Notes: generated by a model not told the origin, from the letters alone. Numbered from the stretch's first letter, positions 37,221 through 45,283 are shown. The stretch: DNA of 64,000 nucleotides from Flagellimonas okinawensis (GCF_029194005.1 NZ_JARFVA010000010.1:1-64000), one strand, 5' to 3'. Made by a program: numbers and translations.

Positions 37221-37623
37221 TTTTCATGACAACAGGTGTTGTGGAATACATCCAAATGAATTTCTAACCCAAGCTTTAGCGCTAAAGGCAAAATGCTACC
37301 TTAACCCTTAAACATTGTCAATTGTTCATTGTTAATTGCAAACTGTAGAAAATCCCTAGTTTTTTTAAGGTTTTTATACAGCCCTATTCATTTGAATATT
37401 AGTAGCTTGCAGGCTCAGCCCCCATTAATTTAATGCAAATCGTATTGTATCTGTGACCGGATGTCATAGGATTACCCCCTATACCTTTTAGTCAAATTGC
37501 TAAGAGGTTACAAGCAGATTGGCCTCCAACGTCAAAACATTTGAAAGCCAAAAAAAGACACCAAAAATAATTGGACGAGTATTCGAAAATCGAAAGAGTA
37601 AATCAAATAAATACCAATTTAAA
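37221..37623. repeat. Intergenic region holding repeat copy B
   Basis: No gene seen in these 403 bp. Copy B spans about 37295-37425 and contains ATTGCAAACTGTAGAAAATC, then CTAGTTTTTTTAAGG; this core (37335-37375) is about 85% identical to copy C at 38583-38622. It ends near TTAGTAGCTTGC, a promoter-like string. It precedes the lipoprotein pair. Confidence 0.55.
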
Positions 37624-38112
37624 ATGAAAAATTTATTGAAACTGAGTTCCATTCTAATGCTAATTATTCTCTGTTATGGTTGTAGTAGAGAAAATGAAGT
37701 TGATATTCCACAAGAACAGATTATTTTAAAATTTGAATTGAACAACACGACGACAAATAAATCAACAATACATTCCGTAACCACAGGCATCAATTTTGAA
37801 AACAATTTACCTAAATTGGTTTCAAAAGAGTTAACAGAGGTTGAAGCCGTGGATTTTAACGGGCAAGTAACTTATGCCTATGTATTAAAAAGTGAACAAG
37901 TACATATAAAAGGGCAAGCAAGTTTAATATCAAAATGTTCTGCATCGGTTAGTGTTGGATATGCATATAATGGTTCCTGTTTTGTTTATGGAGCATTAAT
38001 AACTGGAACCGATTGTAGTTCATTATTTGTTGCTTGCGGAATTAATTGCATCGGATTTGATGATGTTTGTCCAGGTTGGAACGAAGGATATGCCATAAAC
38101 CCAGAAATATGA
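37624..38112 (+). CDS. Cysteine-rich lipoprotein of unknown function
   Basis: A 162-aa lipoprotein from the ATG 37624; the frame is open 105 bp further upstream but without a credible start. Lipobox CYGC. The mature part is beta-like up to residue 110, then a Cys-rich C terminus (KCSASVS, GSCFVYG, TDCSSLFVACGINCIG, VCPG) that may form several disulfides. It is AT-rich compared with genes outside 36-41 kb. It overlaps the next lipoprotein gene by 4 bp (ATGA), so the two are translated together. I do not recognise it. Confidence 0.65.
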   Translation: MKNLLKLSSILMLIILCYGCSRENEVDIPQEQIILKFELNNTTTNKSTIHSVTTGINFENNLPKLVSKELTEVEAVDFNGQVTYAYVLKSEQVHIKGQASLISKCSASVSVGYAYNGSCFVYGALITGTDCSSLFVACGINCIGFDDVCPGWNEGYAINPEI

Positions 38113-38438
38113 AATTTTTTAGTATCGTTTTAATTTCCCTGTTGAGTTTGCAGGCATGCAAAAACCAAAAAAGTTATAGTGACATTACCATTGGTAATAC
38201 TGATGATTTTTCCAACAAGAATCCAAATACTGAACAATCTATGGTTTTAAGGGAATTGGAAAATTCAAAAGAAAAATCTCGAACAAAGGTTCACTATAAG
38301 GATAGTGTTTATTCGTATGTTGATTTTGTAAAAAGCATTGGTTGGAGCAATGTCACCCCCGTTCGAATTATTAGGGACTCCATCGAAATCAAATCATACC
38401 ATATTAAAAATTGCAAAACCCTTATTGTGGTCGAATAA
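38109..38438 (+). CDS. Small lipoprotein of unknown function
   Basis: A 109-aa protein starting at the ATG 38109, inside the stop of the previous gene; upstream residues in this frame belong to that overlap. Signal MKFFSIVLISLLSLQAC with lipobox LQAC (Cys17). The mature body is Asn/Ser/Lys-rich, ending SIEIKSYHIKNCKTLIVVE. It is AT-rich. Coupling suggests a joint function with the Cys-rich lipoprotein; no family is recognised. Confidence 0.65.
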   Translation: MKFFSIVLISLLSLQACKNQKSYSDITIGNTDDFSNKNPNTEQSMVLRELENSKEKSRTKVHYKDSVYSYVDFVKSIGWSNVTPVRIIRDSIEIKSYHIKNCKTLIVVE

Positions 38439-38806
38439 ATAATTAAAATTCCAATTGATTATAAAAAACTCTCATCCCAAAGAAAAGTAGCATATTTAAT
38501 AGTGCTATAAATTGGGATAACCATCCCCTTGCCTTCGCCCACTACCTATTGCTAATTGCCAACTGCTCATTGTTTAGTGTTTATTGCAAATTGCAGAAAA
38601 TCCACAGTTTTTTTATGCTTTTCCGTAATACTATTGGTTTAAAAATCAGTAGTTTGCCATGCAGCCCTTTCCCCTAGAACTATACAGCAAGTAGCTATGA
38701 TTTGCATAAGAATGATCAAATTAATCCATAGTCTACCACTATGGATGTATATGCTTAGGTTTTATGGGTATATATTGAAGTTGTATGCCATTTGAACGAA
38801 AAACCG
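38439..38806. repeat. Intergenic region holding repeat copy C
   Basis: No gene seen in these 368 bp. Copy C spans about 38541-38680 and contains ATTGCAAATTGCAGAAAATC, then CACAGTTTTTTTATG, ending near TCAGTAGTTTGCC. It lies directly upstream of the SLATT/CD-NTase operon and may carry its promoter. Confidence 0.55.
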
Positions 38807-39327
38807 ATGAAAAACACAAAAGACAAAATAAAAAGAATAAAAGTGGATTCTCTTTACGGCAAGAAAAAGCATTTTAATGCGGCTGACCGAAAAGAAAAAA
38901 ACACTTTTGGATAGGAATTCCATTGATTGTAATTAATGTCCTGACAGGCTCTATTTTGTTTTATGTTTTAACAGATGGCGTTACCAATTGGGTTAAATAC
39001 ATTCCATTAGTTTTAGCTTTAGTTGCAGCTCTTTTAAGTGGATTTCAGACATTTTTAAATCTTCAAAAAAAGGTTGAGGGTCATAGAAGAGTTGGAAACA
39101 AATATTTAGCCATTATGAAAAGATGTGACAGACTTCAAGCATATATTGAAGATGACGCAATAAAGGATAAACATCTAATCGAAAGTGTTGAGGAAATTGC
39201 AAGCGAAATAGAAGATATAAATAAAGAAGCTGAATCGTTCCCTTCGAATAAATCTGATTATGAACTTGCTAAAAAAGGCATTGAATCAGGAGAAGAATCA
39301 TATACTGAAAGCGAATTAGAATTATAA
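38807..39327 (+). CDS. SLATT-domain two-TM effector, interrupted by a -1 frameshift
   Basis: A 173-aa product if the ribosome shifts -1. From ATG 38807 the zero frame reads MKNTKDKIKRIKVDSLYGKK and on to RKEKN, then stops at TAG 38912. The -1 frame continues HFWIGIPLIVINVLTGSILF (first membrane segment), KYIPLVLALVAALLSGF (second) and a helical cytoplasmic tail (NLQKKVEGHRRVGNKYLAIM). This is the SLATT layout, a pore-forming effector that kills or arrests the infected cell when a cyclic nucleotide is made. The junction is at A AAA AAC (38896-38902). A TTG at 38923 would start inside membrane segment 1. The stop is 1 bp before the CD-NTase ATG. Confidence 0.75.
38896..38902 (+). promoter_or_regulatory. 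Candidate -1 frameshift site A AAA AAC
   Basis: The heptamer sits in the zero frame as A|AAA|AAC, the X XXY YYZ form of -1 slippery sites, with seven A in a row. Shifting -1 here moves exactly into the SLATT frame (next codon CAC 38902-38904). Only a weak hairpin (TGGA/TCCA) follows and no Shine-Dalgarno-like stimulator precedes it. Confidence 0.4.
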
Positions 39328-39328
39328 T

Positions 39329-40138
39329 ATGGCAAGTTCAATAGACACTTATTTAAGAAACTTATCTTACTCTTTTTATTTAAAAAAAGATTCATCCGAA
39401 ATCGCTAGAATAAATGCCTCAAAAGACAATCTTTTAGCAAATCTGGATAAAGAATTAGGTGTTTTGATTAAGAGGCGATTTGTTTTTGGGTCTTATGACA
39501 GAGACACAATTCTTCCACGTTCAGTTGACAGTAAATCTGACATAGACATTATGGTTGTATTCAATCATACTCAATATGAAAGAACACCAGAAACTTATCG
39601 TAGATGGCTAAAAAATTTCGGGGATAAATATTATAAAGACCGCTATGGTTCTGAAGTGGTTAGGTCATTTCCAACGGTAACTATTAGACTTGGAAATATT
39701 CATTATGACCTTGTGCCAGCTAAAGAAGAAAGTACATATTTATGGACTTCAACTTTATACATTCCTGGAGCTTATGGTTGGCAACCAACCGACCCGAGTG
39801 ATGTAAAAACTAAACTTACAGAAGCAAATACAAAATACAATCAAGTTGTAAGACCAATTATTAGGCTTATGAAAGCTTGGAATTGTACAAATGGCTATCC
39901 ATATGACTCATATAAATTAGAACTCTTTGTCACAGGCTTGAACTTTTATGGAGATAATGTGGAACGTGGATTTTTCTACGCAGTTGGACAACTATCGACT
40001 GAATGGAACGATTCGCAAACAAAAAAAGATAAAGTAACCAGTTTAAAATACAATATTGGAAAGGTAAAAGAATGTTTAGATAATTATGATGTTGATGGAG
40101 CCAAAAGATGGCTACACAGAATTTTACCTTATGGATAA
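39329..40138 (+). CDS. CD-NTase (cGAS/DncV-like nucleotidyltransferase) of a CBASS operon
   Basis: A 269-aa SMODS-type nucleotidyltransferase. Catalytic motifs are complete: FVFGSYDRDT (Gly54-Ser55), DSKSDIDIMVVF (Asp71, Asp73) and IHYDLVPA (third acid Asp127). An OAS1-C-like helical half follows (VRPIIRLMKAWN near 175). It should make a cyclic oligonucleotide on phage infection, which activates the neighbouring SLATT membrane effector. It starts 1 bp after the SLATT stop, so the two are one operon. No Cap2/Cap3 or HORMA/TRIP13 genes are present, so this is a minimal (type I) layout. The nucleotide made cannot be read from sequence. Confidence 0.9.
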   Translation: MASSIDTYLRNLSYSFYLKKDSSEIARINASKDNLLANLDKELGVLIKRRFVFGSYDRDTILPRSVDSKSDIDIMVVFNHTQYERTPETYRRWLKNFGDKYYKDRYGSEVVRSFPTVTIRLGNIHYDLVPAKEESTYLWTSTLYIPGAYGWQPTDPSDVKTKLTEANTKYNQVVRPIIRLMKAWNCTNGYPYDSYKLELFVTGLNFYGDNVERGFFYAVGQLSTEWNDSQTKKDKVTSLKYNIGKVKECLDNYDVDGAKRWLHRILPYG

Positions 40139-40144
40139 AATAAA

Positions 40145-40277
40145 AACGGCATACAACAATGGCTATAAACAATTGCTATTACTGGCTTATCCTGAAAATT
40201 CCGCAGGAATTTTCAGCTTGTCGTGTACTTGCAAAAGTCAGTGCTAACCCACGCAACTGTTCATAGCCGAGACCGTT
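40145..40277. repeat. 133-bp imperfect cruciform element after the CD-NTase gene
   Basis: Outer arms AACGG/CCGTT (40145-40149, 40273-40277), middle arms GGCTATAAACAATTGC (40161-40176) against GCAACTGTTCATAGCC (40253-40268; 14 of 16 pair), and inner perfect 11-bp arms CTGAAAATTCC/GGAATTTTCAG (40192-40202, 40206-40216). It fills nearly the whole gap to the TPR gene. It resembles an integron attC-like or miniature mobile element in shape but lacks canonical GTTRRRY core sites. Confidence 0.6.
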
Positions 40278-40299
40278 AAACATCTATTATCAAGAGACA

Positions 40300-41319
40300 A
40301 TGAAAATAATACAAACTGGATTTTTAATAGCAATAGTCCTTTTCTCTACAACTATTTTTGCTCAATCTGAAATCGAAGCCTTTGTCCAAGAAGGAATTCA
40401 GTATCACGATAGCGGAAATTATGAAAAAGCAATTGAAACCTATCAAAAAGCATTAAAACTAGACCCTAAATCTACGCTCGTTAATTATGAAATTGCGTTA
40501 AGCTATTTTACAAAAGGCGATTATAAGGAAGCTGTAAAGTATTCCGATGTAGTACTCAAACATAATGAGGATTACCTGCTTCAAGCATATATAACCAAAG
40601 GTTCGTCTTTGGATATGCTCGGTAAAACCAAAGAATCGATTAAACTATTTAAAAAAGCCATTAAAAAGGTGGATGGACATTACCTGCTCCATTATAATTT
40701 GGGCTTGAATTATTTTAAAACAAATGATTTTGATGCTGCGGAAGAAAATGTAATAAAAGCTATTGAACTAAATCCCAATCATTCCAGCAGCCATTTGATG
40801 TTAGCACATATCCATAACCAAAAAGGTAACTCTGTTCAAACTTTACTCGCTACGCATTATTTCTTGTTTCTAGAACCTAACAGCAATAGAGCTTTAGAAG
40901 CATATGCTATGCTTCAGAAAAACTTTGGAGGAAATGTAACTAAAGATGAGAACAAAGCCAATACCATAAATATTTTACTTTCATCAAACAATGACAGTCA
41001 ATTTGGAGCGGCAGAGTTAATGGTTTCAATGCTGGAGGCTTCTAAATCATTGGAAGAAAATGAAGGAAAAACGGATGATGAAATGTTTGTCCAGAATACG
41101 GAGAAATTTTTCAAAATTCTTGGTGAACTGAAAAAGAAGAAAGACAAAGAAATTTGGTGGACTTTTTACACTCCTTTTTTCTATGACATAGCAAATAGCA
41201 AGCACTTAGAAACCTATTGCAAATACATTTCCCAAATTGGTGATGAAAATTCAAAAAGGTGGATTGCAGAAAATGAAAGTCAACTCAATGAATTTGACCA
41301 GTGGCTAAAAACCAATTAA
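40300..41319 (+). CDS. Exported TPR-repeat protein
   Basis: A 339-aa protein with a signal peptide (1-21, TIFAQ). At least five TPR units follow (about residues 25-200), for example [25 protein letters not shown], then [19 protein letters not shown] and [20 protein letters not shown]. The C-terminal 120 residues are helical with no known motif. It is AT-rich like the preceding defence genes but separated from them by the cruciform element. It overlaps the convergent hemL by 4 bp at the stop codons. The partner is unknown. Confidence 0.85.
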   Translation: MKIIQTGFLIAIVLFSTTIFAQSEIEAFVQEGIQYHDSGNYEKAIETYQKALKLDPKSTLVNYEIALSYFTKGDYKEAVKYSDVVLKHNEDYLLQAYITKGSSLDMLGKTKESIKLFKKAIKKVDGHYLLHYNLGLNYFKTNDFDAAEENVIKAIELNPNHSSSHLMLAHIHNQKGNSVQTLLATHYFLFLEPNSNRALEAYAMLQKNFGGNVTKDENKANTINILLSSNNDSQFGAAELMVSMLEASKSLEENEGKTDDEMFVQNTEKFFKILGELKKKKDKEIWWTFYTPFFYDIANSKHLETYCKYISQIGDENSKRWIAENESQLNEFDQWLKTN

Positions 41320-42593
41320 AACACCTCCCCCACCGCTTCAATGGTCTTATCCAAATCGGCATAACTAAGGGCATCGTTTAAAAAGTAGCTCTCAAACGCA
41401 GAGGGCGGTAAGTACACCCCGTTCTCCAACATTCCGTGGAAGTATGTTTTAAAGGTATCGTTGTTCCCTTTCGCCGAGCTGGCAAAATCCACCACAGGCT
41501 CGTCCGTAAAATGCACGGAGATCATACTACCAAATCGGTTAATCTGGTGGGTCACCCCTTTTTCGGTCAAAGTTTGGGCAATGCCCTTGTGCAGATATTC
41601 CGTTTTTTCGGCCAAGCTGGTAAAAATTTCAGGTTGGTTGTTCAAGGCGGTCAACATGGCCAGTCCAGCACTCATCGCCAAAGGGTTTCCGCTCAAAGTT
41701 CCTGCTTGGTACACGGGGCCTTCGGGTGCCAAATGGGACATAATTTCAGCTCGGGCCGCAAACGCCCCAACAGGCAATCCACCCCCGATTACTTTTCCGA
41801 ACATCACAATATCGGCATCAATGCCCAAGGCTTCCTGTGCACCTCCTCTTCCCAGACGAAAGCCAGTCATTACCTCATCAAACAGCAACAAAATGCCTTC
41901 TTGGGTGCAGAGTTCACGTAGGCCTTTTATAAATTCCTCTTTTGGGATAATACAGCCCATATTCCCCGCAACGGGTTCCAAAATAATGGCAGCAATCTCG
42001 CCTTTATTGGCTTCCACCAAGGCTTTTACCCCTTCCAAATCGTTGTAATCTGCCAACAGCGTATCCTTGGCCGTGCCCTGCGTTACCCCAGGACTGTTGG
42101 GACTACCAAAAGTAACGGCACCGCTCCCCGCTTGTATCAAAAAAGAGTCGGAATGGCCGTGGTAACAACCCGCAAATTTTATGATCTTGTCCTTGCCCGT
42201 GTACCCGCGCGCGAGGCGCACCGCACTCATACAGGCTTCGGTACCACTGTTCACAAAACGGATTTTATCAATGTTCGGCACCATGGATACCGCCAACTTA
42301 GCAAGTTCCGTCTCAATTTCGGTGGGTGTTCCAAAGGAAGTTCCTTTTTTGGCCTTCTCGATTACTGCATTGATCACCGGATCGTAAGCATGACCCAAAA
42401 TAAGCGGACCCCACGAAGCAATGTAGTCGATAAGTTGGTTGCCGTCTTCATCGTACAGGTAGGCACCTTTGGCCTCCTTGATAAAAATAGGGTCGCCCCC
42501 TACCGCTTTAAATGCTCTTACAGGTGAGTTTACGCCTCCAGGGATATATTTTTTGGCCTCTGCGAACAAGGCGCTGCTTCGTTGGTAGATCAT
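41316..42593 (-). CDS. hemL: Glutamate-1-semialdehyde 2,1-aminomutase
   Basis: A 425-aa PLP enzyme that converts glutamate-1-semialdehyde to 5-aminolevulinate, the first tetrapyrrole precursor (heme, B12). Class III aminotransferase features are clear: [13 protein letters not shown] at the start, [13 protein letters not shown] (about 117-129), [22 protein letters not shown] (about 236-247) and the PLP lysine in [17 protein letters not shown] (about 261-277). The length is normal. Its stop shares the TTAA of the TPR gene's stop. Confidence 0.98.
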   Translation of the reverse strand: MIYQRSSALFAEAKKYIPGGVNSPVRAFKAVGGDPIFIKEAKGAYLYDEDGNQLIDYIASWGPLILGHAYDPVINAVIEKAKKGTSFGTPTEIETELAKLAVSMVPNIDKIRFVNSGTEACMSAVRLARGYTGKDKIIKFAGCYHGHSDSFLIQAGSGAVTFGSPNSPGVTQGTAKDTLLADYNDLEGVKALVEANKGEIAAIILEPVAGNMGCIIPKEEFIKGLRELCTQEGILLLFDEVMTGFRLGRGGAQEALGIDADIVMFGKVIGGGLPVGAFAARAEIMSHLAPEGPVYQAGTLSGNPLAMSAGLAMLTALNNQPEIFTSLAEKTEYLHKGIAQTLTEKGVTHQINRFGSMISVHFTDEPVVDFASSAKGNNDTFKTYFHGMLENGVYLPPSAFESYFLNDALSYADLDKTIEAVGEVF

Positions 42594-42613
42594 GCTATGT
42601 TTTTATTAAAATC

Positions 42614-43007
42614 GTCATGCTGAATTTATTTCAGCATCCCATCATCATTGGACTTTCTCCCATGAGAACCTGAAACAAGTTCAGGTTGACTTTTGTCAGT
42701 TCGAGCGCAGTCGAGAACTAAACGGCACCACATCTCGACTGCGCTCGATGTGACAAGCCCTATAGAATTCGTCCTGCTTTCAGCAAAGGTAATGAGGATA
42801 AAACTTTTTGGGAAATGGAAAATGGTCGGAAATGAGATTCTTCGCACTGCTCAGAATGACATACAAACCCGAATCATATCCAATCAGCTTGCTCCAAATG
42901 AGAACCTGAAACAAGTTCAGGTTGACGTTTGTCAGTTCGAGCGCAGTCGAGAACGACAATACAAAAACCGACTTAAGCACCTCTCAGCTTGGCTCGGGAT
43001 GACAATT
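42614..43007. repeat. Cluster of REP-like palindromes upstream of hemL
   Basis: This fills most of a 574-bp gap without genes. Seen are ATGCTGAA/TTCAGCAT (42617-42637); AACCTGAA-acaag-TTCAGGTT at 42667-42687 and again near 42903-42923; GTCAGTTCGAGCGCAGTCGAGAAC at 42695-42718 and 42931-42954; CATCTCGACTGCGCTCGATGTGAC (42731-42754); GAGATTCTTCGCACTGCTCAGAATGACA (42834-42861); and a decayed CTCAGCTTGGCTCGGGATGACA (42983-43004). Most end in TGAC(A). Open frames across it are repeat translations, not genes. Confidence 0.8.
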
Positions 43008-43077
43008 AAGCGCTCCTTTTATAACTTAAAGTAAAAAGTAAGTTGAGCTACTAGCCAAAAATCCTATGATTCAACCG

Positions 43078-43157
43078 TCGAACTATCCAAACATCGTATC
43101 ATCGAATCATCGAACAATCCAATGATCGAACCATCCAGAAATCGAACCATCCAAAAA
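43078..43157. repeat. Five tandem 16-bp repeats
   Basis: Exact 16-bp period, consensus TCGAACCATCCARAMA, five units from 43078 to 43157. Units 1, 3, 4 and 5 are close to the consensus, unit 2 is more diverged. It ends 10 bp past the stop of the glucosaminidase gene. It is contiguous, with no spacers, so not a CRISPR. Confidence 0.8.
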
Positions 43158-43167
43158 AATTCAATGA

Positions 43168-44016
43168 CTACTGCGCCACCCGAATATTGAGCACTTGCCC
43201 AATGGAAATAATGTTATCGTTGAGATTGTTAAGACGTCGAAGTTCGTCCACCGAAATATCGTAGCGTTTGGAAATGGCATAGAGCGTATCCCCCTTTTTA
43301 ACGGTATGGGTAAACACCTCATATTGTCGCGTTTCACGAACAGTGGGCAATCCATTCGCCACTACGGCCTCATCAAATTTATGAAGATCATAGCGCTCGA
43401 TCAGGGCTATCAATTTTTGTGGATACTTGCGGTCTGTCGCATAGCCGGCCTGTCGTAAGCCATGCGCCCATTTTTTGTAATCGTCCCGCTTGTAATTGAA
43501 CAAAAAGGCATAACGGGAACGGGTAGACAAGAAAATACTATGATCTCGGAAAGAATACATAGGGTGGTTGTACTTTCTAAAACACTCCCCTTTGGCATCA
43601 TCATCATGAAAATCGAATTCGCCTTCCCAACCGGTATGGCATTTAATCCCGAAATGGTTGTTGGTCTTCAGCGTAAGTTCTCCACGACCAGAGCCACTTT
43701 CCAAAATACCCTGCGCCAGGGTAATGCTGGCAGGAATACCAAAAGCACGCATTTCATATTGCGCTATTTCGGCAAAATTTTCAATATAATCTTCGGTATC
43801 AGAAATCGGAAAACGTTCAAAACGTCCAGTATCCTCGGGCATGGGATACAAATCCCGAGCTTCCTCGGTGTCGAGGTCTTTGGTGGTTTTAGCGGTGGGG
43901 CGTTCCGTATTTACCACTACGGGAGCTCCTTTTTTTTGTGTTGTCCTTCTTTTTTTGGCCCCACAACTAGAGAGCAGAAGTGCCGCAATCAATACATATC
44001 CTATTCGCCTGATCAT
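43168..44016 (-). CDS. Glucosaminidase (GH73) lipoprotein with LysM domain
   Basis: A 282-aa lipoprotein (lipobox LLSSC, Cys18) with a basic Lys/Arg/Thr linker. The GH73 domain (about 75-225) shows SITLAQGILESGSGRGELT with the catalytic Glu, NNHFGIKC and the LRQAGYATDRKYPQKLI block. The C-terminal LysM (about 238-281, HTVKKGDTLYAISKRYDISV) binds peptidoglycan. It cuts glycan strands of the wall during growth or division. Last gene of a three-gene operon, overlapping the PLP enzyme gene by 4 bp. Confidence 0.95.
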   Translation of the reverse strand: MIRRIGYVLIAALLLSSCGAKKRRTTQKKGAPVVVNTERPTAKTTKDLDTEEARDLYPMPEDTGRFERFPISDTEDYIENFAEIAQYEMRAFGIPASITLAQGILESGSGRGELTLKTNNHFGIKCHTGWEGEFDFHDDDAKGECFRKYNHPMYSFRDHSIFLSTRSRYAFLFNYKRDDYKKWAHGLRQAGYATDRKYPQKLIALIERYDLHKFDEAVVANGLPTVRETRQYEVFTHTVKKGDTLYAISKRYDISVDELRRLNNLNDNIISIGQVLNIRVAQ

Positions 44017-44918
44017 ACGTCCAATAACGGTAAATTTTTCTTTTTCAGTATATGGTTCATCCCCTCTATGCCCTGCAACCCTCCTGTATGGATGGCCAAA
44101 ATTTGGGTTCCAGGTTGAAAAACATCCCTTTTAATGAGATCAAAAATACCAAAAAGCATTTTTCCTGTATAAATGGGATCTAAGGGTATCCCCGTTTTGC
44201 TTTTAAAGAGGTTGATGAAAGCTACCAGCTGTTGATCTACTTTTGCGTAACCTCCAAAATGATAGTCGGTTACAAGTTGCCAACGCTTATTCTGAACAAA
44301 TGTACGAATCTCCTCGATTAAAAAATCACCTTTAAGGGCAGGGAACCCCAAAACGGTCTGATGAGGCAAGGAAGCATTGATGAGTCCGGCCACCGTACCA
44401 CCTGTACCGGCAGCACTGCAGATGTAATCGAACTTGGCATCTGCATCGGTCAAAATTTCGGTACACCCTTTTACGGCCAATGCATTGGTTCCGCCTTCGG
44501 GCAAGAGATAAACATCGCCAAACCTTTCCCTTATTTGTTGCAAAAAGGCCGGCTCACTTTTAAGTCGGTAATCGCTTCGCGATACAAAATAAAATTCCAT
44601 CCCATGCCGATGCGCCAGTTGTAAAGTGGGATTGTCCTGCCATTTGAACGCCAATTCTTCACCGCGAATTACGCCAATGGTTTTTAATCCCTGCTCTTTA
44701 CCTGCATAAGCTGTGGCGGCTATGTGGTTGGAAAAGGCACCACCAAAGGTGAGCAAGGTATTTTTGCCTTGTTTTTTGGCTTCGAGCAGGTTGTATTTTA
44801 GTTTACGGTATTTGTTTCCAGAAATAAAAGGATGTATCGTATCCTCTCTTTTTATGTAGAGTTGAATGCCCTTTTCAGTGAGAAGAGGCATATCTATATG
44901 CTCATTGGGAATGTTCAA
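44013..44918 (-). CDS. PLP-dependent deaminase (ACC deaminase/D-cysteine desulfhydrase family)
   Basis: A 301-aa enzyme. The PLP-lysine motif ISGNKYRKLKYNL (about 32-44) and TFGGAFSNHIAATAYAG (about 57-73), both typical of the ACC deaminase/D-cysteine desulfhydrase family, are present. Phosphate-binding GTGGTVAGL lies near 171-179 and IHTGGLQGIEGM near the C terminus. It likely deaminates a small amino acid such as D-cysteine; the exact substrate is not resolved. Middle gene of the operon: 9 bp after the HExxH gene, 4-bp overlap with the glucosaminidase gene. Confidence 0.92.
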   Translation of the reverse strand: MNIPNEHIDMPLLTEKGIQLYIKREDTIHPFISGNKYRKLKYNLLEAKKQGKNTLLTFGGAFSNHIAATAYAGKEQGLKTIGVIRGEELAFKWQDNPTLQLAHRHGMEFYFVSRSDYRLKSEPAFLQQIRERFGDVYLLPEGGTNALAVKGCTEILTDADAKFDYICSAAGTGGTVAGLINASLPHQTVLGFPALKGDFLIEEIRTFVQNKRWQLVTDYHFGGYAKVDQQLVAFINLFKSKTGIPLDPIYTGKMLFGIFDLIKRDVFQPGTQILAIHTGGLQGIEGMNHILKKKNLPLLDV

Positions 44919-44927
44919 TCCTAATTA

Positions 44928-45257
44928 TTAACGGGTCAGATACTTTAAAAATCCAAAGGTCTTACGTTTGGAAAGATACTGCATATCGTTTTCATTGGCA
45001 TAGGCCTCACGCTCAAAACTGATATTCTGATAGGCCCGGTAACTATCCAAATAAAGTATGGTACGGAACAACCATTCGGATATGTAAAGAAGGTAAAACG
45101 GAAGAATCAACAACTCGCGCTGCTGCTTTAGGTGAATGCGTTCGTGGTTGATGAGGACCTCGTCCGATTTTAAAGACCCTTCCTTTAAAATAATGAAAGG
45201 CCATAGCGAAAGCCCCACATAATTTTTATAAAAGAAATGTTTAAAGACAAGTATCAC
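44928..45257 (-). CDS. Small membrane-associated HExxH protein
   Basis: A 109-aa protein with a GTG start (45257); no ATG is available in frame. It carries NHERIHLKQQRE (His38-Glu39...His42), a zinc HExxH motif, followed by a membrane segment (ILPFYLLYISEWLF, 51-64) and FEREAYANEND (81-91), which may supply the third zinc ligand. The pattern recalls M56/BlaR1 peptidases reduced to a minimum. The function is unknown. First gene of the operon, with a good promoter upstream. Confidence 0.65.
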   Translation of the reverse strand: MILVFKHFFYKNYVGLSLWPFIILKEGSLKSDEVLINHERIHLKQQRELLILPFYLLYISEWLFRTILYLDSYRAYQNISFEREAYANENDMQYLSKRKTFGFLKYLTR

Positions 45258-45283
45258 CTGTTCGCTATCATTAGTTGGTATAA

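Noticed and set aside
37519..37623. Longer start for the Cys-rich lipoprotein
   Set aside because: The extra residues precede a complete lipoprotein signal peptide beginning at ATG 37624.
38923..39327. SLATT gene starting at TTG 38923 as an intact 134-aa protein
   Set aside because: That start falls within the first membrane segment, and the matching N-terminal part is encoded just upstream in the other frame.
40145..40277. True integron attC site
   Set aside because: The cruciform shape fits but the RYYYAAC/GTTRRRY core sites are not found and no integrase is in the window; kept only as an attC-like or mobile-element candidate.
42693..43034. 113-codon open frame on the plus strand
   Set aside because: It is a translation of the REP-like cluster (repeated SVRAQSRT-type peptides), with no start context or family resemblance.
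43078..43157. Possible CRISPR array
   Set aside because: The 16-bp units are contiguous, without unique spacers, and no cas genes are present.
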